64,000 nt of DNA from Pedobacter faecalis (GTDB taxonomy: Bacteria; Bacteroidota; Bacteroidia; Sphingobacteriales; Sphingobacteriaceae), in contig NZ_JARXOW010000001.1 in the NCBI RefSeq assembly GCF_030182585.1, positions 1,364,001 through 1,428,000 of the forward strand, written 5' to 3'. The notes beneath the pieces are model-generated. The model was given only the letters and a program-made list of their open reading frames with translations. It made no database searches and had not been told where the DNA came from. A program made the position numbers and the translations under genes. Shown piece by piece: positions 53,302-63,284 of the stretch; within the stretch, counting starts at the first letter, position 1, and each line of letters opens with the position of its first letter.

Positions 53302-55485
53302 CTATTTTATTTCCTGGAATTGCAATATAACACTTGTTCTTCCGGAGTTTACCACCGGGTTAAAACCAATCTTCATCAGGAAATCACCGCTGTATGTGCG
53401 GCTTTGATCTACGCCCGGATTTGTACCCGGATAAAGGTTCAGCTCCTTCACGCTGTAACGTTTGGCAGGATCAAGACCTTTCAGACGTATTGGTCCTTTG
53501 CTGCCTTCATCGTAGCGATTGTTCACCAGGTAGCTGAACATCACACCGTTGCTCTTCTCCTTATTTACATACAACACGGAGGCCACACTCCCTTCCCTCG
53601 GATTGGCCAGGCGGTACTGATCGCCCTGCCAGATGATGGACTTGATGTTGTTATAGGTCTTAATGGCATCCTGACAATATTTTAGGTCGTTCTCTTTCAG
53701 GTGACTTACCACAATGTCGAAGCCCAGTTTGCCCATCATGGCCACATCCGTACGGAACTTGATCGGCTGCTTGCCCCAGTCGGTTACGTGATTGGATGAA
53801 CTGATAGCCGGGTAGAAATAAGAATACTCCCACTGCATAAAGATGCGCTCAAGCGGATCGGTATTGTCGCTGGGCCAGAACTCCGTGAAGTATTTCAAGG
53901 CTGCATAATCAACCCTGCCACCGCCACCAGAACAAAGCATCATGGGCACGGTAGGGTATTTTGCACGAATACGATCGAGCACCTTGTACAGTCCCCGCAT
54001 ATACTCAATATAAAAGTGATTCTGGTTTTTGAGATGGGCTGAGTAAGCATTGTAGATCACAGCGTTGCAATCCCATTTGATATAAGCTAGTTCAGGGTTT
54101 TTAGTAAACAGATCGTCGACCACCTTAAAGACAAACTCCTGCACCTGCGGATTGGCCAGGTCAAGCACTAGCTGGTTACGGAAGTAATGCTCCTCGCGCT
54201 TAGGCTGTTTAATTACCCAGTCGGGATGCTTCTCATAAAGCTCACTTTTCGGGTTCACCATCTCGGGCTCAATCCATATCCCAAACTTAACCTGGCTGTT
54301 TTTAGCCTCCTTTACCAGGGATGAAATGCCATTAGGCAGTTTGGTCCGGTTCTCATCCCAGTCGCCCAAACCGGCCACATCCCCGTTCCTCGGATACTTG
54401 TTGGCAAACCAGCCGTCGTCGAGCAGGAAAAGGTCTACCCCCAGTTTTTTAGTATCCTTAAGCAGCTCAAACAACTTGCTTTCGTTGAAGTCAAAATACG
54501 TGGCCTCCCAGTTGTTCAGCAGGGTAAGGCGCTCGCCTTTCCCATCCAGCAACTTATATTCCCGGGCCCAGTTGTGCATGTTCCGGCTTGCTTCGCCCTT
54601 ACCGGCTGAAGAAAGCGTGTACAGGAAAGCCGGGGTGGTAAATTCTTCATTGGGTTTCAGCGTGTACACCGAAGCGTAGTTATTGATGCCAGAGATAATT
54701 TTCAGGTTATTGTGGTAATCCAGTTCCAGGTCGGTACGAAAATTCCCGCTATACTCCAGTGCACCGTAAAGCACAGTACCTTCATCCTCTGTAGCAGGCT
54801 TGTCGAACGACACCATAAACACAGAAGGCTGGAACAGATTGGTACGTGTGCCAAGCTTACTGTCGAGCGTCTTGATGCCATGCGTGATCCGCGTTTCTTC
54901 CGGCTGCATTTCCTTGGCCCAATCTCCATGATACTGGTTGAGCCAGAAACTTCCTGCTTTTAAATGAAGATTGGCCGATGCATATTTGTGCAGCTGAACA
55001 CTGCCTTTTTCACGATGCCTGATCGTGCTCCATTGCTCCACCACGTTATCACGGAAATAGGTTTTATAGTACAGCGTCACCTGGAAATCGTAGACCGGGT
55101 CTTTCAGGACTACGCTAGTGACCGACACATCATCACTGACACGGCTGGTAGCGTGACTCACATAGCGCAGGTCGAGCGAATTGTTGCCGTCTGCGTGGGT
55201 AACCGCGATAGCTGGCTCCAGCAGGTTGCGCGATCCTGCGGGGGTATACGCAGACGCAAGGATGCCGGTGTACTCACTCCCCTGCAGGTACATCCGGGCA
55301 ACGTTGAGGTACTCTTCTTTAGAAGACAGCTTTTGCCCAAAATATAAGGTGGAAAGATGTTTTGCCGTATCGGTCTGAAGCACCAGCGCATTGTTCCTGG
55401 TTTCCATAGGTATGGTAACCTGCTGTGCCCGGGTGGAAGCAGCCGTAGTTATAAGACCGGCAAGTAATATGGATAGTCGTGTCAT
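53302..55485 (-). CDS. Alpha-galactosidase, GH36
   Basis: A 727-residue exported enzyme: signal peptide, N-terminal beta-supersandwich domain (to about 320), catalytic TIM barrel with WEATYFDFNE, FLLDDGWF, IWIEPEMVNP, the nucleophile Asp472 in YIKWDCN and the acid/base Asp540 in FWPSDNTDP. It should release terminal alpha-1,6-galactose from oligosaccharides or side chains of galactomannan by a retaining mechanism. It follows the DUF5107 gene by 48 bases. Confidence 0.92.
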   Translation of the reverse strand: MTRLSILLAGLITTAASTRAQQVTIPMETRNNALVLQTDTAKHLSTLYFGQKLSSKEEYLNVARMYLQGSEYTGILASAYTPAGSRNLLEPAIAVTHADGNNSLDLRYVSHATSRVSDDVSVTSVVLKDPVYDFQVTLYYKTYFRDNVVEQWSTIRHREKGSVQLHKYASANLHLKAGSFWLNQYHGDWAKEMQPEETRITHGIKTLDSKLGTRTNLFQPSVFMVSFDKPATEDEGTVLYGALEYSGNFRTDLELDYHNNLKIISGINNYASVYTLKPNEEFTTPAFLYTLSSAGKGEASRNMHNWAREYKLLDGKGERLTLLNNWEATYFDFNESKLFELLKDTKKLGVDLFLLDDGWFANKYPRNGDVAGLGDWDENRTKLPNGISSLVKEAKNSQVKFGIWIEPEMVNPKSELYEKHPDWVIKQPKREEHYFRNQLVLDLANPQVQEFVFKVVDDLFTKNPELAYIKWDCNAVIYNAYSAHLKNQNHFYIEYMRGLYKVLDRIRAKYPTVPMMLCSGGGGRVDYAALKYFTEFWPSDNTDPLERIFMQWEYSYFYPAISSSNHVTDWGKQPIKFRTDVAMMGKLGFDIVVSHLKENDLKYCQDAIKTYNNIKSIIWQGDQYRLANPREGSVASVLYVNKEKSNGVMFSYLVNNRYDEGSKGPIRLKGLDPAKRYSVKELNLYPGTNPGVDQSRTYSGDFLMKIGFNPVVNSGRTSVILQFQEIK

Positions 55486-55533
55486 TTATGGTGTTTTAAA
55501 TTAATGGCCAGGTTCCAAAATTAGATTTTCGTC

Positions 55534-58500
55534 TTATACATTGTTTTGCAGAATTGGCATATTGATATGGGTTTTTGCCCCCTGGTGCACCGCATCAAGT
55601 TCCATTACTCTTTGCAGGGATATACCAGCCTCTGTCATTTCCCCAAGCCCAATATAACCAAGACCCTGCATAAAATAGCAATGAGCCTGGTTGCGGACAT
55701 TCAGGTCGTCCTCAAAAATAAGCAGATTGGGCAGTGACACCGCAAAATAGTCTATTTTCACCTCGTCATTCATATGCGCAGCGGCATAGTCAATGAGCTT
55801 ATTGAAAATCATGTCGGCCTGTACATGCCCGTTAAGCTTTTTCCAGGCAAGCCCCTGATAAAAGATCTTGTCCGGTTGCTGATCATTGTAAAACATCGCC
55901 GCCGAAGGCTCGTCCAGCCCGACAGTAGCCTTCTCAAAATAATACCTGGCCTGCTCACGGTCGCCATAACCTTCCCAGGCGCAACCCAGCCAGTAAAATA
56001 TATCGTTCTCCTGGGTACCGAATAGCTTGCCCTCGCCTAGGTTATGCGGATATTGCTGTGCAGCATTGAGCATACCAATGGCTTGCTCAAAAGCGCCCAG
56101 CAGGATTTGTTCTTTAGCCAGTTCCATCAGACTGTACACGTACTGACCTGAAGCCTTGCCTTCTCCGCCCTCCCAGGGGTGAAACTTTCTCGTCATCAGC
56201 AAATCCAGCGCCTTGCGGTGCTCTCCCATAAAGTTCAGGAGACTCACATACTCCAGGTACATATCGTCCCTTTCAAAAACCACGTCGAGGTTTTTCTCCA
56301 TAAAGATGCGGCGCTGCTCGGCAGACCTGTTGAGGCGCTTGTAGAGCTGATCGAGCTCCATCAATACCCGGGCATCCGAGGGGTCGAGTGCAAAGGCCCG
56401 CTCAAAACATTGAAGTGCCCTCTCTGCATCATTGCGCTTATTGAAGTATGCAATACCGAGGTTTCTGTAAGTAGTTGGAAACGCTGCATCACGTTCTGCC
56501 GCAAGCTCCCAATACCTGATCGCCTCATCATATTGCCGTTTGTCGTAGAACAGGTTGCCCAGATAGTATGGCGCCCGGCCGTCTGCTTCGTTTACACGCA
56601 GCGCCAGTTCCAGTGCGGCGATGTCTTCTAACCGGTTCGGGAAACACAGGTATGCACTGGCAGCCGCTGCTGCCCCAAGCCATTTGTCGCGCTGGTCGGC
56701 CCTGCCCAGCTCATGGTTAAATGCCGCCAAATGATAGTACACCATGGGACTGGTTGTTTCTTTACCGGCTGCATGCGCAAGCAGGTCGGCCGCCTCCACA
56801 TACAGGCCCGAAGCCGCGTAATCGAGCGCATAGGTGATAAAATTCTGTGCCTCACCGCGGGAAAGGCGGATGAGCTCGTCCATCGCCGATTCGCATTCCG
56901 AGTGCTGCCCATTTGCGCCATAGACAGAAGCCAGTTCATACAAGGCGCCGAGGTTGAAAGGATCGCGCTGCAGTGCTCCTTCTGTTACATCGAGCGCATC
57001 GCTAAGCCTACCAAGCTTCCGCAAAGCAGCAGCTCTAATCACATAAGCCTTGCTGCTGGCCGCATTGTTTTCAAGAGATAAGCCGATATGCTCCAGGGCC
57101 GACTGATAATGACCCCGGGCCATATCGATTTGCGCTACGCCCAGGTAACCACTGTCTTTCCAGGCCCTGCCCCAGGTCGACTTATAAAAGGCGGCATAAG
57201 CCTCATCTGTTCTGCCTAAAAACTTCAGGCAAAGCCCGAGGTTATAGTAAGGCTCCGTATCGTACGGATTAGGATTCCGCTGTATGCTGGTCTCCACCGC
57301 CCTTCTCAAATACCCTTCGCTCCTGGCAAACTGCCCCCTCCGCAAATACCACAAGCCCAGGGCGTTGTTGCAGCGCAGGTCTTTAGGGTCCCGCTTTATC
57401 GCCTCCTCGTAGTAGGGCACCGGACTATAAGTGGCGTGCCTGTATTGCTCTAGGTGCTGGGCGGTCAGAAACAACTGCTCGTTGCTTTCCGTTTGCTCCG
57501 GACTCAAAGCCGGGCTAGCCGGCTCCGGTATTTCGTTCACCCTGTTCAGCGCAGGTTCATAGCGGATCAGTTCTTCGCCTCCGGCTGAGAGGATCTGCAG
57601 GACCAGCTCGTTCTCCTGGGTGCCGGCTGGGATGCTGACCTGTTTGGTATAGACCGTTTGCGGGGTCAGACTAAAGCTTTCGGTGAACAACACCTCTGCC
57701 TCCCGAGTGAGGCTGAGGGTAATATTTTCCTGCTCAGAGGTGACATACACTTTGAGGTCGACCACCCCGCCCGCCAGGTTCATGGCCAGCAGGACATCTT
57801 TAGTGGCGTTTTTTACAACGCCTAGTTCCCGGTAGGGTAAAAAATACTGGGTAAATGATTTTTCCTCGTTTGGCATCAGCCAGGTAAAGTCGGGCTGGTT
57901 GTCGGTAAACATACCGGTCATCAGTTCTATATACGGACCATCCTCGTCCGTCAGGTTCCTATCCCATGCCTGCCCGAAATCGCTGTGACCCCAGGTCCAT
58001 TGCTTTTTGCCGGGCGACACATGGTGATTGGCCACATGGAGGAGTCCACCGCGCGAGTCATGCTCATAGCCCCCTACAAAATCATAGTCTGAATTAATCG
58101 CCATGTATGACGTAGGCACCGGAATATTCTTGTACATGGAAATATCCGTACCCGGCGAATAGTCTACCTTGTAGTACGTACCGGTAGCTATCGGAAAGGT
58201 AGACACATCCCTTTTGCCATGGTCGAACACCGCGTTCACATCCGGAGGGAAAACAGACTGGTAGTGATCGTTGACTTTCACAGCGGGGTTTGCCCACCAC
58301 AAAAAGGTCTGCGGCAGCAGCGAGCGGTTGAGCAACTTAGCTTTGATCTCAATATAAGCTTTGCCCGGATGCAGCGTAAAACCTGCCATACCTTTGGTGT
58401 GGAACATCTGCTCCACCTCATTGACCCATACCGTCTTACTGCCATCGGCATTCTCCTCAATTTTATAGTCGACCGGATCAAAGGTACTTGGCCTGTGATG

Positions 58501-58869
58501 CTGGGGCCAGTTAAACTCTATTCCGCCGGAGATCCAGGGGCCAGTAAGGCCCACCAGGGCGGGTTTGATGACCTGGTTATAATAAATAAAATGACGCTCG
58601 CCTATCTTGTCATAGGCCATTTGTATCCGGCCACCAAGTTCAGGCAGGATCATGACCTTCAGGTAAGCGTTCTCCAAAAACAGTCCCCTGTACGATTTAT
58701 CCGCCTTCTCGTCATAGATCTTTTCGATCACCGGGTTTGGATATACCACCCCGCTGCTTCCCTGGTAGACGCGCTTTTCAAAGAACATCGGGTTCCTATC
58801 CGGCTTTCCTATACCGTAGGTCGGAATGCTTACAAGCTCTTCCCAAACATGCACTTGTGATGCTTTCAT
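55534..58869 (-). CDS. DUF5107 and TPR-repeat protein (1111 residues)
   Basis: A very large cytoplasmic protein without signal peptide. Residues about 20-400 are the DUF5107 domain (FLENAYLKVMILPELGGRIQ, VGLTGPWISGGIEFNWPQHH), whose strand pattern resembles the galactose-mutarotase-like sugar-binding fold. Residues about 480-1090 are a long series of TPR units, such as CNNALGLWYLRRGQFARSEG, PYYNLGLCLKFLGRTDEAYA and PTTYRNLGIAYFNKRNDAER. Neither an enzyme nor a transporter motif is visible. Located between the sugar porter (54-base gap) and GH36, it probably senses or binds a sugar and scaffolds partners; that is inference. Confidence 0.82.
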   Translation of the reverse strand: MKASQVHVWEELVSIPTYGIGKPDRNPMFFEKRVYQGSSGVVYPNPVIEKIYDEKADKSYRGLFLENAYLKVMILPELGGRIQMAYDKIGERHFIYYNQVIKPALVGLTGPWISGGIEFNWPQHHRPSTFDPVDYKIEENADGSKTVWVNEVEQMFHTKGMAGFTLHPGKAYIEIKAKLLNRSLLPQTFLWWANPAVKVNDHYQSVFPPDVNAVFDHGKRDVSTFPIATGTYYKVDYSPGTDISMYKNIPVPTSYMAINSDYDFVGGYEHDSRGGLLHVANHHVSPGKKQWTWGHSDFGQAWDRNLTDEDGPYIELMTGMFTDNQPDFTWLMPNEEKSFTQYFLPYRELGVVKNATKDVLLAMNLAGGVVDLKVYVTSEQENITLSLTREAEVLFTESFSLTPQTVYTKQVSIPAGTQENELVLQILSAGGEELIRYEPALNRVNEIPEPASPALSPEQTESNEQLFLTAQHLEQYRHATYSPVPYYEEAIKRDPKDLRCNNALGLWYLRRGQFARSEGYLRRAVETSIQRNPNPYDTEPYYNLGLCLKFLGRTDEAYAAFYKSTWGRAWKDSGYLGVAQIDMARGHYQSALEHIGLSLENNAASSKAYVIRAAALRKLGRLSDALDVTEGALQRDPFNLGALYELASVYGANGQHSECESAMDELIRLSRGEAQNFITYALDYAASGLYVEAADLLAHAAGKETTSPMVYYHLAAFNHELGRADQRDKWLGAAAAASAYLCFPNRLEDIAALELALRVNEADGRAPYYLGNLFYDKRQYDEAIRYWELAAERDAAFPTTYRNLGIAYFNKRNDAERALQCFERAFALDPSDARVLMELDQLYKRLNRSAEQRRIFMEKNLDVVFERDDMYLEYVSLLNFMGEHRKALDLLMTRKFHPWEGGEGKASGQYVYSLMELAKEQILLGAFEQAIGMLNAAQQYPHNLGEGKLFGTQENDIFYWLGCAWEGYGDREQARYYFEKATVGLDEPSAAMFYNDQQPDKIFYQGLAWKKLNGHVQADMIFNKLIDYAAAHMNDEVKIDYFAVSLPNLLIFEDDLNVRNQAHCYFMQGLGYIGLGEMTEAGISLQRVMELDAVHQGAKTHINMPILQNNV

Positions 58870-58923
58870 TGTATATTTTTTGATGTAGTAATGATTAAAC
58901 TGTTGTTGTTCCGGCAGAGCCTG

Positions 58924-60270
58924 TCAGTGGCGCACAAAATTGTCTTCCAGCTCTTCCAGGGTTTGTCCTTTGGTTTCCCGCACCCTGCTTTTAATGAACA
59001 GGAAGCCCAGGAAGCATATTCCGGCGTATAAGTAGAACGGCCCGAAGGTGCCAAGCTTCTCGGCCAGTACAGGAAAGGTGAAGACTAGGATAAAATAGGC
59101 AGCCCAGAGGGATACGATGGCTACTGTAGAAGCCGCTCCCCTTACCCGGTTCGGGAAGATTTCCGAGATCAGTACCCAGGTAACCGGCGCAATGGAGATG
59201 GCATACATGCTGATGGCCAGCAGTACGAAGACAGATACCGCAGCCGCGGGAAACTGGTTCTGCAGCAGGTAGGCCAGAATGAGGTATACGGCCGACAAGC
59301 CCAATGAACCGATAAGCATGAGCGGCTTTCTCCCCAGTTTGTCTACCTGCCACATCGCCAAGACGGTAAAAACCAGGTTTACAGCGCCTATAGAGATCGT
59401 CTCAAATAATTGCTGATCGAGATTTGCGCCTACTGATTCAAATATGGTTGAGGTATAATTAAACACCACGTTGATCCCGCACAACTGCTGGAACACGGCG
59501 AGCACGATGCCGACGATCACAGCGGGCCGTACGCTTTTTTCGAAGACGGCTTTGAACGACATCTTCTTCGCGCCGCTGAGCGACTTTTCAATATCGTTGA
59601 AGGTACTGTCGACGAAGCCTTCCGACCCCAGCTTAAGGAGTACCTTTCTCGCCTGTTCCATTCGGCCTGCCTTTACCAGCCAACGTGGACTTTCAGGTAG
59701 CCATAACACACCGATCAGGAAGATCACCGAGGGCACCACACCCAGTCCGAACATCCAGCGCCAGGCGTCTTCGCCCGTGCCCGCAAGCAGGTAGTTGACC
59801 AGATTCGTGACCAGAATACCTGTAACCACGGTAAGCTGGTTGATCGCCACATTTCGTCCCCGTACCTTAGCCGGCGAAATCTCTGCGATATACATAGGAC
59901 ACAGCATAGAAGCCATACCAACCCCAATGCCGGCAGCGAAACGCATGATGACGAAGAAGCTGAGGCTGGGCGAGACCGCGATGGCCAGCGACGACAGCGC
60001 GAAGATCAATGCCGCGATGAGCAGCCCGGGCCGCCTGCCATACCTATCGGCTATATTACCCGCAATAAGGCAGCCTACAATGCAGCCAAGGGCAAGTGAT
60101 CCTGTCAGGAATCCCTCCCACCAGGCATCGAGCATAAAGGCGGTCCGCAAGAAAGGCAGCGCACCGGAAATAACGGCAAAGTCGAAACCAAAGAGGTAAC
60201 CCCCGAGGGCCGAAATAAAAGATATACCGATGATATACCTGTGGTTAAAAGTGAGTTGTTCAGTCTGCAT
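58924..60270 (-). CDS. Sugar porter family MFS symporter
   Basis: A 448-residue inner-membrane transporter with twelve helices and all sugar-porter motifs: GYLFGFDFAVISGAL in helix 1, NIADRYGRRPGLLI, PESPRWLVKAGR, QQLCGINVVFNYTS in helix 7, DKLGRKPLMLIG and PVTWVLISEIFPNRVRG in helix 10. It most resembles xylose- or galactose-proton symporters. In this locus it would bring in the sugar set free by the secreted GH97 and GH36 enzymes. Lies 66 bases after GH97. Confidence 0.92.
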   Translation of the reverse strand: MQTEQLTFNHRYIIGISFISALGGYLFGFDFAVISGALPFLRTAFMLDAWWEGFLTGSLALGCIVGCLIAGNIADRYGRRPGLLIAALIFALSSLAIAVSPSLSFFVIMRFAAGIGVGMASMLCPMYIAEISPAKVRGRNVAINQLTVVTGILVTNLVNYLLAGTGEDAWRWMFGLGVVPSVIFLIGVLWLPESPRWLVKAGRMEQARKVLLKLGSEGFVDSTFNDIEKSLSGAKKMSFKAVFEKSVRPAVIVGIVLAVFQQLCGINVVFNYTSTIFESVGANLDQQLFETISIGAVNLVFTVLAMWQVDKLGRKPLMLIGSLGLSAVYLILAYLLQNQFPAAAVSVFVLLAISMYAISIAPVTWVLISEIFPNRVRGAASTVAIVSLWAAYFILVFTFPVLAEKLGTFGPFYLYAGICFLGFLFIKSRVRETKGQTLEELEDNFVRH

Positions 60271-60336
60271 TCGATGTTTATATTGGTTGATTTAAAATTG
60301 CCTGTTTATCGTTTAAAACCAAATAGATAATTGCTG

Positions 60337-62280
60337 TTAAAAGATGGACTTTATTACCGCTGCCGCACCGCCGCCCGGAGCCAGTTTAAGGCTGATCTTC
60401 GTTTTACTGGTCACCCGCAGCGTTTTGCAGTCGTACAGCTCCGCATCCACCTCCGCGTTTTGTCCATCAGTATACAGCACCACTTCGTAAGTGCGGCCTG
60501 CAGGTAAAAAGCCAAAGTCGACCTCCAGCGTTCGGCCGGTCCAGTTGGTCATGGCCCCCAGGTACCAGTCGCGCCCCTTGCGTTTGGCCACCACCGCATA
60601 TTCCGCAAGTTCAGCACTTAGCACCCTGGTTTCATCGCACACTGCGGGAACCTGAGAAAGATATTGCATAATATCAGGATACTGCATATACGCAGTGGGC
60701 GAATCGGCCAGCATACCGAAAGGCTGATGATAAACCACAAACATGGCCATTTCATGGCACCTGGTGCCCTGGCCTGAGGGCAGACCGGGATCTATCGGTT
60801 TGAAATCGGCCTTAGTTTTATTGCGCATAGCTCCAGGGGTGTAGTCCATCGGCCCTGCCAGCATACGTATAAAAGGGATGATCAGGTGATGATCAGGCGT
60901 AATGGAATAGTCCCATTTGTGCGACTCCGCCCCCCGCACCGCCTCATAGTTAACGATGTTCGGATAGGTTATTTCCAGACCTGTGGGTTTTGGGCAGCCA
61001 TGAAAATTAACCATCAGCTTCCGCTTGGCGCATTCCATCGCAATCGTTTCCATCGAGCGAATAGCCAACTGGTCGTCGCGGTCGAAGAAATCGACCTTGA
61101 TGCCAACCGCTCCTGTTGAAGCGATAAAATCGAGACTTTTATCGAGGTCCTTCAGAATGGAACTGGCTACACACCACAGAAACACACCCACTTGTTTGTC
61201 GCGGGCGCGACTGATCACAGCCTTTACATCAAGCTTCGGGTTTACTTTGGTTACGTCGTAATTATCCGACCAGCCCGCATCAATCATGAGGTATTCCAGT
61301 TTGCCCGCCGCTGCAAAATCCACATAATAGTTATACAGCGCCGTATTCCTGTTGCCCATACCCGACGCCACGGGAGCCCCCGGAAGCAAGGCATCGTGCC
61401 ACCACTCCCAGGTGGCCTTTCCCGGCTTTATCCAGGAAATATCTTTGAGCACATTAGGCCTCGCAAGCTTTGCAATCAGCCTGTTGGTCAGCAAAGAGCG
61501 ATCATCATCTGTCGCCATCACCACCCTCCATGGAAAACTCCTGCTGCCGCTGGTCCGCGCCAGGAAACCTGCACGTTCCTTCACTACCGAAACAAAATTG
61601 CCCCAGCTGCCCATTACCGTCTTAGCAGGGTACCCCGCCCACTCGCCCCGTAGCATCTCGCCCTGCTTCTGCAGGTACATACCCGGATAATCAAACACGT
61701 CCGACTCAGCCAGGATGATCCTGATGCGCTGCAATGTGTCGCTGAACAAAGCCGGTGTAGTAGCCCGTTTCAGGTCGGCCACTTTAGAAAAGGCATCATG
61801 GCGGATATAAGAACCCTCCCAGGTGGTATAGTTGTCCGTTTCCTGCCAGATCACCGCGGGATCGCCTTCCAACCGGAAGTCGGCCTGCTCTGCCACGACG
61901 GTTACTGAATCCGCGATGCGGGTCACAAAGCGGTACGCCACCCCCTCGTTATATGCGCGCAACACCAGGTCAAAATCCTCCTTAAAGGAGATGACCAGCT
62001 CATTAAAATCTTTGCCTCTTACAGCCGATGTACGTAATATATTTGCTGCCGGCCCCAAGGTGCGGTCGCCCAAACGCATCGATATCGCAGAAGGATGTAA
62101 AATCTCCCTGTCGTTATAGCGTACGCTGTATCGGAGACTGTCGCCCGCCGCAACGGAAATCGACATCCTTTTATTTGGGGAGCGAACTACATATCGGCCG
62201 TCGGCGGCATCTATGTTTTGGGCAGACAGCAGGCAAATCAGCAGTGCGACGCAGCTGCTTAGCGTGATCAATTTGTTCAT
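60337..62280 (-). CDS. GH97 alpha-glycosidase, probably alpha-galactosidase
   Basis: A 647-residue exported enzyme: signal peptide (MNKLITLSSCVALLICLLSA), N-terminal beta-supersandwich, TIM barrel with MIDAGWSDNY and GIKVDFFDRDD, calcium-binding Glu residues in NFHGCPKPTGLEITYP and YEAVRGAE, and a C-terminal beta domain. Asp397 stands where retaining GH97 enzymes (alpha-galactosidase type) have the nucleophile that inverting alpha-glucosidases lack, so alpha-galactosidase is favoured. First gene of the operon that runs to the esterase, divergent from the AraC regulator. Confidence 0.88.
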   Translation of the reverse strand: MNKLITLSSCVALLICLLSAQNIDAADGRYVVRSPNKRMSISVAAGDSLRYSVRYNDREILHPSAISMRLGDRTLGPAANILRTSAVRGKDFNELVISFKEDFDLVLRAYNEGVAYRFVTRIADSVTVVAEQADFRLEGDPAVIWQETDNYTTWEGSYIRHDAFSKVADLKRATTPALFSDTLQRIRIILAESDVFDYPGMYLQKQGEMLRGEWAGYPAKTVMGSWGNFVSVVKERAGFLARTSGSRSFPWRVVMATDDDRSLLTNRLIAKLARPNVLKDISWIKPGKATWEWWHDALLPGAPVASGMGNRNTALYNYYVDFAAAGKLEYLMIDAGWSDNYDVTKVNPKLDVKAVISRARDKQVGVFLWCVASSILKDLDKSLDFIASTGAVGIKVDFFDRDDQLAIRSMETIAMECAKRKLMVNFHGCPKPTGLEITYPNIVNYEAVRGAESHKWDYSITPDHHLIIPFIRMLAGPMDYTPGAMRNKTKADFKPIDPGLPSGQGTRCHEMAMFVVYHQPFGMLADSPTAYMQYPDIMQYLSQVPAVCDETRVLSAELAEYAVVAKRKGRDWYLGAMTNWTGRTLEVDFGFLPAGRTYEVVLYTDGQNAEVDAELYDCKTLRVTSKTKISLKLAPGGGAAAVIKSIF

Positions 62281-62295
62281 AAGGAATATTTGGCT

Positions 62296-62308
62296 CGTTC
62301 AATGAACG
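62296..62308. promoter_or_regulatory. 13-bp palindrome upstream of GH97
   Basis: CGTTCA-A-TGAACG, a perfect 6-1-6 palindrome 16 bases before the GH97 start codon and 78 bases before the AraC start. Possible operator; the protein is unknown. Confidence 0.4.
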
Positions 62309-62372
62309 TAAATCTCGCCTAAAAAAGAGCCCTCATCAATGGACGATAAGGAGGAAAACATGGACTTTTTGT

Positions 62373-62380
62373 TACATTTG
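62373..62380 (+). promoter_or_regulatory. -7 element TACATTTG of the AraC gene
   Basis: Exact TAnnTTTG match ending 5 bases before the ATG at 62386, which would give a nearly leaderless mRNA. Confidence 0.5.
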
Positions 62381-62385
62381 GTTAC

Positions 62386-63270
62386 ATGGAAGAACCAAAG
62401 AAAATAAAGGAAGGCTTTCTGGGTCAGAAAATGATTGTCCTGACCCCCAACATCAGGAAGAGCATCAAGAATAACCCGCTGATCAGCCCGTTTTATCTCA
62501 CCGCGATCGGGTATTACCCTCATGCTACGGGGCACGACCGTGAACGGAAAACCGGCTCGGCAGAGTTCATCCTGCTGTACTGTATAGACGGCGAAGGACG
62601 CATAGAGATGGACAATACCACCTACGACCTGAAAGCAAACACCTTCTTTATCATCCCGAAGAACGTACCCCACCGGTATTACAGTTCGGTTAAGGCGCCA
62701 TGGAGCATATACTGGCTGCATTTCAGCGGATCAAACTCAAGAACCATCTATGAACGCTCGCTCAGCGATGGTGTACACCAGGTACATGCCGTGCCCTTCG
62801 AGGAATACCGCATCCAGCTGTTCAACCAGATTTATACCATTCTGGAGCAGAGCTTTAATGCGCGCGACATGGAAATCATGAACTTCCGTGTGCTTCATTT
62901 TGTTACCTCACTGATTTATTACAGGGAGATCAACCCGATTGTAAACAGCCAGGACGCGATCAGCAATTCCATATTGTACATGAAGGCCAACCTCGACAAA
63001 AAACTGTCCATCAACCAGCTTGCCGAACAGCAGAAAATATCCCTGTCGCATTACCTCCGGATCTTTAAACAGAAAACGGGCATTTCGCCCATTTCCTATT
63101 ACAACCAATTAAAAATCCAGCATTCCTGTCAGTACCTCTACTTCACAGATAAAAGTATTAAGCAGATATGCAACCTGATCGGTATTGAAGACCAGTATTA
63201 CTTTTCAAGGCTCTTCAGTAAACTGATGGGCACTTCGCCATCAGAGTATCGCAAGAAGCATAAAAAATAA
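62386..63270 (+). CDS. AraC-family transcriptional regulator
   Basis: A 294-residue regulator: N-terminal cupin-like sugar-sensing domain (LLYCIDGEGRIEMDNTTYDL, FFIIPKNVPHRYYSS) and a C-terminal AraC HTH (LSINQLAEQQKISLSHYLRI, then FKQKTGISPISYYNQLKIQH, and QICNLIGIEDQYYFSRLFSK). Domain order and size match AraC/RhaS regulators that respond to sugars. Its gene diverges from the GH97-MFS-DUF5107-GH36-esterase operon, which it probably activates. Confidence 0.9.
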   Translation: MEEPKKIKEGFLGQKMIVLTPNIRKSIKNNPLISPFYLTAIGYYPHATGHDRERKTGSAEFILLYCIDGEGRIEMDNTTYDLKANTFFIIPKNVPHRYYSSVKAPWSIYWLHFSGSNSRTIYERSLSDGVHQVHAVPFEEYRIQLFNQIYTILEQSFNARDMEIMNFRVLHFVTSLIYYREINPIVNSQDAISNSILYMKANLDKKLSINQLAEQQKISLSHYLRIFKQKTGISPISYYNQLKIQHSCQYLYFTDKSIKQICNLIGIEDQYYFSRLFSKLMGTSPSEYRKKHKK

Positions 63271-63284
63271 TACCGGCCAAAAAA

